A stretch of 64,000 bases of DNA from Planctomycetota bacterium. Its GTDB lineage: Bacteria; Planctomycetota; UBA1135; UBA2386. Shown piece by piece: positions 1-7,449 of this stretch. Where the stretch lies: NCBI GenBank assembly GCA_020849665.1, contig JADLFX010000002.1, positions 1 to 64,000 of the forward strand, read 5' to 3'. Made by a program: the position numbers and the translations under genes. Numbering within the stretch: position 1 is the first letter of the stretch; each line of letters opens with the position of its first letter. The notes below the pieces were generated by a model. That model was not told the DNA's origin. It saw only the letters and a list, made by a program, of their open reading frames with translations, and made no database searches.

Positions 1-1
1 C

Positions 2-172
2 CTCATGGCGCGCTTCTACGCCAGCCATCTCCAGGGCGGACGGCTGCCCCCAGCCAGGGCCCTGCACGTCGCCAAGCAGGCCATGCGTCGTGCCGCGCCC
101 GCACCCGGCCTCGACCCGGCCCACCCCTCCGCCTGGGCACCCGTGCTCTGCTACGGCGCAGGCCTGCGCTAG
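2..172 (+). CDS. CHAT-domain protein, C-terminal end only
   Basis: The gene enters from the left edge. Its last 56 residues are visible, in frame from base 2, ending at TAG 170-172. They include MARFYASHL, then an ALHVAKQAM helix, then an HPSAWAPVLCYGAG ending. This is the characteristic tail of CHAT (caspase-HetF-associated TPR) domains: a helix with FY, an alanine-rich helix leading to M, then H-P-x-x-W-A before a final beta strand. CHAT domains are caspase-like cysteine peptidases or inactive relatives, usually behind TPR repeats; the catalytic His and Cys would lie upstream and cannot be checked. It converges on the ECF sigma gene 50 bp away. CHAT proteins beside ECF sigma factors and kinases are common in planctomycetes, so a role in the same signalling module is inferred. 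Confidence 0.75.
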   Translation, partial: LMARFYASHLQGGRLPPARALHVAKQAMRRAAPAPGLDPAHPSAWAPVLCYGAGLR

Positions 173-222
173 CGGCGCGCTTCCCGAGTGACAGCGTGGT
201 GGCGCGTGTGCCTCGCCCGCGC

Positions 223-843
223 TCAGGAGGCGAGGAAACGGGCGAGGAGTTCCTTCAACTGCGCTCTGGCCACGGAGAGCTTGACGCGCGCGGTCTCGGC
301 GCGTCCGTAGCCGAGTTCCTTGGCGATCTCCTCATGGCTGCAGCCATTCATGCGCAGGAGGATCACACGGCGGTAGCGCTCGTTCATCTCGGCGAGCGCC
401 AGGTCCAGGGCCCGGGCCAACTCAGCCACGCGCGCCTCCTGCGAAGGCGTAGCCGCATTGGCTGGGAACTCGGGCGCGGTCCTCGATCCGGTCTGGAGGT
501 CACCCAGGCGCGCGACCTTCCCTTCGCCTCGCTTCTTGGCGCGCATCCTGCGGGCGAGGTCACGGATGTTGTTCTCGACGATCCGGGTAACCCAACTCAC
601 GAAGCGCCCCTCCGATTGACGCGAGTAGTCGTCGATGCCACGGATGGCGTCCATCATCGAGACCTGGACGATGTCCTCGATCTCCACGTAGCCGCCGAGC
701 TCGGGACCGAGTAGCTCGGCGGACATGGCCCGCACGCGCGGCAGGTAGTGGGCGCAGAGCTGTTCGAGCGCCGGCTTGTCGCCACCCTGGGCGGCCACGA
801 CCAAGGCCTGCGTCCTGGAGAACTCGAGATCGTCGGCCGGCAT
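223..843 (-). CDS. ECF-type RNA polymerase sigma factor
   Basis: The protein has 206 residues from the ATG at 843 (MPADDLEFSRT). An in-frame start 23 codons further up is less likely because that leader is proline- and glycine-rich. Region sigma2 is visible as YVEIEDIVQVSMMDAIRGID followed by RFVSWVTRIVENNIRD, the usual core-binding and -10-recognition helices. Region sigma4 is ALAEMNERYRRVILLR then GCSHEEIAKELGYGRAETARVKLSVARAQL, a helix-turn-helix for -35 recognition. It resembles planctomycete-specific ECF subfamilies that are coupled to Ser/Thr kinases rather than to classical anti-sigma factors. No anti-sigma gene is adjacent; the divergent kinase 148 bp away is the likely partner. The target promoters are unknown. 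Confidence 0.9.
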   Translation of the reverse strand: MPADDLEFSRTQALVVAAQGGDKPALEQLCAHYLPRVRAMSAELLGPELGGYVEIEDIVQVSMMDAIRGIDDYSRQSEGRFVSWVTRIVENNIRDLARRMRAKKRGEGKVARLGDLQTGSRTAPEFPANAATPSQEARVAELARALDLALAEMNERYRRVILLRMNGCSHEEIAKELGYGRAETARVKLSVARAQLKELLARFLAS

Positions 844-950
844 CGGAGGAGCGCGGGAATCCTCTCCTGGGAACGGCGCCCCTGCCAGAGTTCGCAATCC
901 TGGACCGGCCACGCCGGCTGCATGCAGCGTCGGAGTCAGGGAATCGGCCC

Positions 951-980
951 GTAACGGTTTCGGAAGCCGTGCGCTAGGCT
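951..980 (+). promoter_or_regulatory. putative promoter of the kinase gene
   Basis: Upstream of the kinase ATG (992) lie GTAACGG at 951-957 and GCTAGGCT at 973-980. TAGGCT fits a TA-n-n-n-T type -10 element, 11 nt before the start codon. GTAAC resembles the -35 of many ECF promoters, and the ECF gene is divergent, so autoregulation is possible but unproven. No TTGACA-like -35 is seen. Confidence 0.35.
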
Positions 981-991
981 CCGAGGATGCG

Positions 992-3019
992 ATGAACCAG
1001 TGGCTGGATACGTTCCTGGAGGAACTCTGGAGCGACGTCGACAGGGACGCGCTCCGGCCGCTCGAGCACTATCTGGACCGATTCCCCGGGCACCAGGACG
1101 AGGTCTGCCACCACTACCGCAGCGTGGCGGTGGCGGTCCGGGAGGCCGCCCCGAAACGGTCCGAAGCGCCCGTAGAGGCCGATCGTCCCACTGGAGCTCC
1201 CGGACTCCTCGGAGGGCGCTACCGGGTGCGCGCCCCGCTGCAACGCGGCGGTCAAGGCCAGCTCTACCTCGCGTTCGACGAACGGCTCGGCCGCGAAGTG
1301 GTCGTGAAGACCCTCGCCTGCCGCCTCGCCGCCTTCGATCCCAGGGCCCGAGAGCGGCTGCGTAGGGAGGCGCGCCTCGCAGGCATGCTGCAGGATCCGC
1401 ACCTGTGTCCCGTGCTCGACCTGATCGAGGACGAGGCCGATGTCTACGTCGTCATGCCGTTCATCCAGGGCGAGGACTTGAGGAGCCGCATCCGACGCTT
1501 CGCCTCGGACGGACCCCGTACCTCGGCTACGGCCAGCCTCTGGAGCTCGCTGATTCGGGGACCGGCCGAGACCGCCGGAGTCGGCACCGAGCCGCCGCAG
1601 GAGGCCCAGACTCACCCGGCAGATCCGCATGCCGCCGCACAGCACGGCACCACCGGAGACCTGCGCCCGGTCGTCTACCTCCTCGAGCGGATCGCCCGCG
1701 CAGTGCACATCGCGCACCTGGCCGGAATCGTGCACCGCGACCTCAAGCCACAGAACATCATGGTGCGGCCGAATGGCGACCCCGTGGTGCTCGACTTTGG
1801 TCTGGCCCTCGACACACGCACCGCGGATCCCGCACGACTCACGCAGGATGGCGCCGCCCTCGGAACTCCGCCGTACATGGCTCCAGAACAGGTCGAGGGA
1901 AGCCGGGGCGTGATCGATCCGCGAACCGACATCTACGCCCTCGGCGTGATGCTCTACGAACTCCTGACCCTGCGGCTGCCGTTCCAGGCCGACAGCCAGG
2001 CCAGGCTCTTCGAACGCATCCTCGTTGGCGATCCGACACCGCCTCGGAAGTTGAATCCGACCATTCCTCGCGACCTCCAGAGCGTCTGCCTGAGGGCCAT
2101 GCACAGGGAGCGAAGCCGGCGCTACGCATCCGCCCTGGACCTGGCCGACGACCTGCGCCGCGTCCGTCTCCTGCAGCCCACTATCGCGCGGCCGGTCTCG
2201 ACCATGGAGCGTACGTGGCGGTCGCTGCGACGCCGGCCGGGCACGCTCGCCGCATCGCTCCTCATCGTCCTCGCCGCGACCTCTGGAATCGTGATCCTGG
2301 CACAACAGCGAGCGAATCAAGAGATACGGCAACGGTTCTTCGATCTCGACCGCAAGCTGCGGGCAGCGGTGACGGCGCTCGAGGCGAAAGGCATCGCCTT
2401 GCCGGAGGACTTCGCGACCATCGAGAAGCAACGCCCGGAGATGCGCAGTCCAGCCAGCCTGCAGACGGCGCAGTGGCTGCCCGCAAACCGCGTGCGCAGC
2501 CAGGATCTCTTCTTCGTGGTGACCCGCAGGCCGACGTGGATCGAGTACGGGGACTTGGTCCTCGTCGTGGAGAGCCTCGACGGGCAGCGGACGGAGGAGC
2601 TCCCCATGCTCGAGGCGGTGCATGGTGGCCGATGGACGGCCCAGTGGCCGGCCGAGAGAACCCTCGCGCCCGGGGCCTACCACTGGTGGGTGCAGCGTGC
2701 CAAGGACAGCCGCAGCGAGGTCACCCCCGACCAGATGGTGGGGTTCACCGTCGTCGACGGTCACGAGAACGCCAATGCCGAGAGGCTGCTGGCACTGATT
2801 CCGACCGACCTCGACGAGCCATCGACCCGACTTCTCCGTGCCGTGGTGTTCCACGACATCGAGCTGCACACTGCTGCCATACGCGAACTGGAGGATCGCA
2901 TCCCGCCCACCCGAACCGGCGCGTCCGCGCTCTGGGAGCTTGTGTTGGCCGCCGCGCACGCCGGCGTCGACAACTGGCAGCGCTTCACCGAGATCCGGGA
3001 GCGCGCACTGGGGCGGTGA
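992..3019 (+). CDS. membrane-anchored Ser/Thr protein kinase (PknB type)
   Basis: This is a protein of 675 residues, starting at ATG 992. Residues 1-75 form an alpha-helical leader typical of planctomycete kinases. The kinase domain follows: a glycine loop variant QRGGQGQLYLAF (85-95), the ATP lysine K106 in VVVKTL, HRDLKPQN with catalytic D250, DFG at about 268-270, then GTPPYMAPEQ. A low-complexity insert of about 55 residues (roughly 170-223) splits the N- and C-lobes just before the catalytic loop. One transmembrane segment lies at about 418-438. The 230-residue exterior part shows no domain I can name; it includes a beta-rich stretch (WTAQWPAERTLAPGAYHWWV) with the look of an Ig or jelly-roll fold and probably senses a ligand. 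It is divergent from the ECF sigma gene, so the kinase likely controls that factor. Confidence 0.92.
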   Translation: MNQWLDTFLEELWSDVDRDALRPLEHYLDRFPGHQDEVCHHYRSVAVAVREAAPKRSEAPVEADRPTGAPGLLGGRYRVRAPLQRGGQGQLYLAFDERLGREVVVKTLACRLAAFDPRARERLRREARLAGMLQDPHLCPVLDLIEDEADVYVVMPFIQGEDLRSRIRRFASDGPRTSATASLWSSLIRGPAETAGVGTEPPQEAQTHPADPHAAAQHGTTGDLRPVVYLLERIARAVHIAHLAGIVHRDLKPQNIMVRPNGDPVVLDFGLALDTRTADPARLTQDGAALGTPPYMAPEQVEGSRGVIDPRTDIYALGVMLYELLTLRLPFQADSQARLFERILVGDPTPPRKLNPTIPRDLQSVCLRAMHRERSRRYASALDLADDLRRVRLLQPTIARPVSTMERTWRSLRRRPGTLAASLLIVLAATSGIVILAQQRANQEIRQRFFDLDRKLRAAVTALEAKGIALPEDFATIEKQRPEMRSPASLQTAQWLPANRVRSQDLFFVVTRRPTWIEYGDLVLVVESLDGQRTEELPMLEAVHGGRWTAQWPAERTLAPGAYHWWVQRAKDSRSEVTPDQMVGFTVVDGHENANAERLLALIPTDLDEPSTRLLRAVVFHDIELHTAAIRELEDRIPPTRTGASALWELVLAAAHAGVDNWQRFTEIRERALGR

Positions 3020-3328
3020 GCGGGTCTGCGGCACCCGGCGGCAGGAACCGAGGGTGCAACCTTTGCTCGGCAGAGTCCGCCAGGGCGCCACCGAGCCACG
3101 AACGCCCCGTCGCGTCCAGGAGTTGGGCGCCCGCGGCGCAGGCCACCCTAGGGCGCGCGATGGCGTACCCGGGACGGCTCGCGGAGCACGGACAACGACG
3201 CTCCACAGCTGGCTCCCACCCGCGCGACGATGCTCCCCATTCGCCGCCGAATGACGTGGCCCGCAAACGAAAACGGCCCCCAGGGCCAAGACCCGGGGGC
3301 CGTCGGTCCGTGAAGTCCCTTCGCCTGG
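3020..3328. other. intergenic region between convergent genes
   Basis: These 309 bp lie between the kinase stop and the stop of the leftward small exported protein. The only structure I can support is the terminator hairpin at 3273-3303. I see no convincing small gene. Confidence 0.6.
3273..3303 (-). terminator. intrinsic terminator of the leftward exported-protein gene
   Basis: A perfect 9-bp stem (ACGGCCCCC pairing with GGGGGCCGT) encloses a 13-nt loop. Read leftward, the stem is followed by TTTTCGTTT. It lies 25 bp past the stop of the gene ending at 3329. The mirror side lacks a T-run, so it should act mainly on leftward transcription. Confidence 0.8.
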
Positions 3329-3802
3329 TCACGGACTGACGCCGATGCCGACGATCTTCCCGTGGCGGCGCACCATCTCGCGGGCCCCGTTGCGGTCGTA
3401 GCGGATGTGCACCTTCTTGCCGCGCAGGATCACGTAGGCGTCCGCGTCGGGCGACGGGGACCTGCCCGTGAAGTACTCCAGCACGACCTTGGCATCCCGG
3501 TAGAACCGGAACTTGTTGTAGACGACCGTGCCGTCCGCGTAGCGGACGGACCACCGCACCCACGGACCGTGCTTGGCAAGCCGACCGAGGCTCTTGACGA
3601 CACTGTCGATCTTCTTCGCCCAGTCGACACCCTGATCGATGAGGTCGGGAGCGGACCGGATCATCGCGAGCGCCGCCGCGATGCTCTGCGGGTCCTGGGT
3701 CGTGGATGCGGCCGCAGGGGTGAGGAAGCTGTGGTGAGCGGCCCTGGGCTCGGAGGCGAGGAGGCACAGGACCAGGAGGGGAAGCGAGTGGAACGGATTC
3801 AT
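3329..3802 (-). CDS. small exported protein of unknown function
   Basis: The predicted protein has 157 residues. The N-terminus MNPFHSLPLLVLCLLASEPRAAHH is a cleavable-type signal peptide. The mature part has a helical region (IAAALAMIRSAPDLIDQGVD) and then alternating basic and aromatic beta strands: WVRWSVRYADGTVVYNKFRF, VVLEYFTGR, AYVILRGKKVHIRYDRNG. I do not recognise the family. The purine-rich AAGGAAGAA just before the ATG serves as ribosome-binding site. It is transcribed alone and ends at a good intrinsic terminator. Its basic strands suggest binding of a polyanion or envelope polymer, but that is speculation. Confidence 0.75.
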   Translation of the reverse strand: MNPFHSLPLLVLCLLASEPRAAHHSFLTPAAASTTQDPQSIAAALAMIRSAPDLIDQGVDWAKKIDSVVKSLGRLAKHGPWVRWSVRYADGTVVYNKFRFYRDAKVVLEYFTGRSPSPDADAYVILRGKKVHIRYDRNGAREMVRRHGKIVGIGVSP

Positions 3803-4140
3803 GGTTCTTCCTTGGGTTGAGAACGGTGCCCCGGATCGTCCGGATCACCAGGGCTCGTGGTGAGCCCGACCCGGTCAGCGCGGGACCGCCGGCAGCGCTA
3901 CAGCGGAATCGGGCGAAGTTCGCAGACGCGTCCGTCCCGGTGCACACATCCGTACACGCGGGCAGGTGGGTGTCGGTCCTTTGCATGCACCCACGTGGGC
4001 GCTCGCCATCCCGCATGTCCGACCGTCACCGCGCTGATGGCCCGTCAGGAACCCGATCCCGCACTCCCAGGGTGGTGTAGCGCCGCCGCGCAGTACGCGC
4101 TCTCCACCGTGCCGCCGCGGTGGCGGCAAGAGAGGTTCCC
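3803..4140. other. divergent intergenic region
   Basis: These 338 bp separate the leftward small exported protein from the rightward lipoprotein and must hold both promoters. I see no strong promoter match and no small gene. An AGAGAGG ribosome-binding site immediately precedes the lipoprotein ATG. Confidence 0.5.
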
Positions 4141-4725
4141 ATGAACGACACATTCCTACCCTGTTCCCGTTTCGCGCTCGGATCCATGCTCGCCTTGGCG
4201 ATGACAGGCTGCAGCGCGGTCACCACCGAGAAGCACGCCGACTTCGCGGCCCGACCCGCAGACCACCCCATCGTGGTCTACGAGTCCATGCAGGAACTCC
4301 CGAACCGTCCCCACCGGCGCGTCGGTCGCCTGCAGGAGAAGGTCTCGGAGGCCTCGTTCCCATTCGGAATCTTCGAGCGCCGGGGCCTGGAGGAGATGAA
4401 GTGCAAGGCCAGGCAGCTCGGCGCCGACGCGCTCGTGTTCGACAGGGAAGCGAAGGTCGTCCAGGTGGAGACTCCGCCTACCCAGGTTCCGTTGCCCGTG
4501 GGCACCCACAAGGGACAGTCCGTCATGATGCCCGTGAACATGGCCGGCAGCGTCTCGCACGTGACGTATCGCTCCGTGGCCGCAATCCGTTGGCTGGATG
4601 GCAACGAGGTCCCGGTCACTGGACCCTCCCCGGCGAGTGGGTCGCCCCCGACCTCGGAGGCGTCACGCGGACTCCTCCCGACTCCGATCGCCGTCACGAC
4701 GCCGGAGCCCGGAGCACCGCGTTGA
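4141..4725 (+). CDS. putative lipoprotein of unknown function
   Basis: The protein has 194 residues. The ATG at 4141 is chosen because AGAGAGG precedes it and because it begins a lipoprotein signal peptide ending LAMTGC-S, with lipidated Cys24; an upstream in-frame start would spoil the signal. The mature protein has a conserved-looking core: VVYESMQELPNRPHRRVGRLQ, then a GLEEMKCKARQLGADALVF helix-strand unit. This pattern is typical of small lipoproteins that carry a YbjQ/DUF-like dodecin-type alpha/beta domain, in which a metal- or ligand-related role has been guessed. The tail is proline- and serine-rich and low in complexity. No partner gene is adjacent. Confidence 0.7.
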   Translation: MNDTFLPCSRFALGSMLALAMTGCSAVTTEKHADFAARPADHPIVVYESMQELPNRPHRRVGRLQEKVSEASFPFGIFERRGLEEMKCKARQLGADALVFDREAKVVQVETPPTQVPLPVGTHKGQSVMMPVNMAGSVSHVTYRSVAAIRWLDGNEVPVTGPSPASGSPPTSEASRGLLPTPIAVTTPEPGAPR

Positions 4726-4860
4726 AGATCCGCCGGGCTGGTCCGCGGACGCGAGCGCTCCGGATTCGCGGGCGCGCGTCCGAGTCCGCTCGATCTGTCG
4801 CGTGGCGCACGCTGGGATCGAACGCCCGCGCGTGGCGCCTCGGTGGTCAGACCACGCGGC

Positions 4861-7218
4861 TCACTTGCTCCCACCGCCCGCGCCCGGCAGCCCCAGCAGG
4901 CGGCGGGACTCGCGCAGGAGGAAGTCGAACTCCACGAACGGCTCGAAGCGGATCTCCTGCCAGCGGATCTTGCCCTGGCCGTCGACCAGGAAGGTGCCGT
5001 GCAGCGGCATCGACTCGAAGTCGTCGTGGCAGTGCCAGGCGCGGAACGCGCGCAGCTCGGGGTCGACCAGGAGCGGGAAGGGGAAGCGCTCCTCGGGCGT
5101 GAACGTCGCGAGCGAGTCCAGGACCACGGCGGCGGGGTCGGTGCCCACCGCGACCACGTCGATGCCGGCGGCGGCGAAGTCCTTCGCCCTGGGCACGAGC
5201 GCCTTGAGCTGCTCGACGCAATGGAGGCAGCCGAAGCCGAGATAGAACACCACCAGGGTGGCGCGCGGGGCGCGGGCGCGCAGCGACCAGGAACCCGCGC
5301 CTGCCACGGGCAGCTCGAGGTCGGGGGCCGGCGGCGGGGACCAGTGGAAGGGGCCGAGCCCGGCCAGAGGCGGGCGCTCGCCGGCGTCGGCGGGCACCGG
5401 CTCCGGCTCGCGCCAGTCCGCGGGTGCCCCGAATTCTGCGGCCAGCGGCGCGAGGCGGCGCAGGAGGGGGGCGTCGAGATCGGCGTGGCCGGCGACCTTG
5501 CGCAGCGCCGCGAAGTGCTGGCGCGCGTCGTCGATCCGCCCCGCGGCATGGAGGGCCAGCAACCGATGCGTGAGCGTGGGCACGCGGTTGGGACGCTCCT
5601 CGATCTCCTTGTCGAGGATCTCGACCGCCTTGGCGGGGTTGCCGGCGCGTACGTGGACCTCGGCGAGCAGGGTCTTGGGGAAGCCCGCGAGCCCCTCGAG
5701 CTCGGAGAGCGCGGCCTCGGCATCGCCGTTGGCCAGCAGCTCCTCGGCCCGCAGTTCGCGCTGCAGGTCGAGGACCGCGCGCACCGGATCGGTGCTGCGC
5801 CGCATGGCGTCGTCCATGTCCTTCAGCACGGCGCCGTCGTCCTTCTTGGCGGCCAGGGCCGCGGTCTCGGCCTGGTCCAGCGCGGCGGCGCGTTCGGCGC
5901 GCGCGCGCACCAGGAGCCGCCCGGCCTCGGCCATCACCGCCTTGCCTGCGTCGGGCTGGCCGCGGCGGAAGTGCGCGCGGCCCAGGACGGAGAGGCGCGC
6001 CACCTCGGCGCGGATCGGCTCGACCGGCTCGATGCCGCCGCCCTCGCAGCAGGCCACGGCCTCGTCCCAGAGGGCGTAGGTCTCCAGGACGTCGAGGAGG
6101 CGCTGGCGGCCGTAGTCGGCGATGTTGCGGTCCTTGCCCACCATGTTGTCGCGCGGGTGGCGCGGCAGCGCCACCATGTTGCGCGCCAGCTCGAGCGCGT
6201 CGCGCACGCGGCCCAGGTGCATGAGGCTGCGCACGGTCCATTCCTGGTTGTGGCCGTAGTTGTGGATCGCGAACGGCATCACGCGGTCGCGCGCCATGTA
6301 GGCGTGGTCGACACGCGAGCTGGCCTCCTGCTGCCACACGGCGTCCGAGTGGCGGTCGAGCCCCGCGAAGATGTGTCCGCCCATGTGCCACTGGTGCGCG
6401 ATGCCGGGCGCGGAGTGGCCGAGCAGCGCGGCGGAGCGCAGTGCGCGCTCGGCCTTCTCGTCGTCCCAGAGGTGCACGCGGTAGTGGTGCGCGGGGTGCA
6501 GGGGAGCCTTGGCGAACACCTGGTCGAGGAGGGCGTCGAGGCCGGCGTGGCAGGAGATCGGGAGGCCGTGCTCGATGTTGCGCCAGTTCTGGACCACCAG
6601 GAAGGCCTTGGCCTCGATGTCGCCGGGCTCGGCGGCCACGATCGCCTCGTAGCCGCGGATCAGCCGGCGGCCTAGATCCTTCTCGTCGCGCGTGGCGTTC
6701 TTCGCGACCACCTGCGCGCGTGCCTTGGTCGCGCGCTCGACGTCGCCGCTCTGCAGGTCGGCGCGCGCGGCCGCGTCGATCTGGTAGTACTCGGCCATCA
6801 GGTCCACCCAGCGCTGCTCGCGCGCGGCGCACCCCGTGGCGCGCTGCACGGCCTGCGCGGCGAAGCCCGCCGCACGCTTGGGGTTCTCGACGTTGGCCAT
6901 GGCCATGCCCCAGTACGCCATCGCGCTCTCGGGGTGCAGCTTCGCGACCTGCCGGAAGCTGCGCTCGGCCTCGAAGTACCAGAACCCGTGGTGCTGGGTG
7001 ATGCCCTGATCGAAGAACCGCTGCGCCTCCGCGCCGAGCCCGGCCACGGGGAAGTGCACCTGCTCCGACATCCCGGCCATCAGGTACGCGGCCTGCCGCG
7101 GTCCTTCGTTGAACTCCTCCCCGTGCCGCGAGCGGCCGTGCGTGTCGGCCGGGGTCTGGCGCTGCGCGGGCAGGGCTGCGGCGAGGAGGAGGACCGGGAG
7201 GAGGCGCGGGAATGGCAT
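4861..7218 (-). CDS. exported TPR protein with C-terminal thioredoxin-like (redoxin) domain
   Basis: The protein has 785 residues from ATG 7218, where MPFPRLLPVLLLAAALPAQ forms a signal peptide. Residues about 40-600 are TPR-like helical pairs, beginning FFDQGITQHHGFWYFEAERSF, a block seen in large planctomycete and proteobacterial TPR proteins. The C-terminal part of about 140 residues is an AhpC/TSA or TlpA-type redoxin: a beta strand TLVVFYLGF, a C-x-x-C pair at Cys664 and Cys667 (GCLHC), GIDVVAVGTDP, then LHGTFLVDGQGKIRW with the cis-Pro region replaced by MPLHGTF. The role is likely periplasmic thiol-disulfide exchange or peroxide handling on partners bound by the TPRs. It is transcribed alone, and no ccm or peroxidase genes are nearby. 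Confidence 0.82.
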   Translation of the reverse strand: MPFPRLLPVLLLAAALPAQRQTPADTHGRSRHGEEFNEGPRQAAYLMAGMSEQVHFPVAGLGAEAQRFFDQGITQHHGFWYFEAERSFRQVAKLHPESAMAYWGMAMANVENPKRAAGFAAQAVQRATGCAAREQRWVDLMAEYYQIDAAARADLQSGDVERATKARAQVVAKNATRDEKDLGRRLIRGYEAIVAAEPGDIEAKAFLVVQNWRNIEHGLPISCHAGLDALLDQVFAKAPLHPAHHYRVHLWDDEKAERALRSAALLGHSAPGIAHQWHMGGHIFAGLDRHSDAVWQQEASSRVDHAYMARDRVMPFAIHNYGHNQEWTVRSLMHLGRVRDALELARNMVALPRHPRDNMVGKDRNIADYGRQRLLDVLETYALWDEAVACCEGGGIEPVEPIRAEVARLSVLGRAHFRRGQPDAGKAVMAEAGRLLVRARAERAAALDQAETAALAAKKDDGAVLKDMDDAMRRSTDPVRAVLDLQRELRAEELLANGDAEAALSELEGLAGFPKTLLAEVHVRAGNPAKAVEILDKEIEERPNRVPTLTHRLLALHAAGRIDDARQHFAALRKVAGHADLDAPLLRRLAPLAAEFGAPADWREPEPVPADAGERPPLAGLGPFHWSPPPAPDLELPVAGAGSWSLRARAPRATLVVFYLGFGCLHCVEQLKALVPRAKDFAAAGIDVVAVGTDPAAVVLDSLATFTPEERFPFPLLVDPELRAFRAWHCHDDFESMPLHGTFLVDGQGKIRWQEIRFEPFVEFDFLLRESRRLLGLPGAGGGSK

Positions 7219-7449
7219 CGCGATGAATGGGGTCTGCGGCGCGGCGGACGAGGGCAGCGCGCGGGCATGGCAGAGGGGCGCGCGCACGCGTGGAGCGTAG
7301 CGCGAACCCGCCGCCTGCACCTCGCGCCGTCAGGCGCCGGGGTGCGCGGCGCTTCCCGTCTTGCGGCGCGCCGCGTGGCACCGCCACTCTCGACGGGCTC
7401 ACGGACCAGTCTGGAATGCGTACCGTGCCGGAGAACCCCGCCGCCCGCC

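Noticed and set aside
974-3289. Long leftward open frame (771 codons) opposite the kinase gene
   Set aside because: It is a GC-driven shadow: the kinase on the other strand has clear catalytic motifs, and this frame has none.
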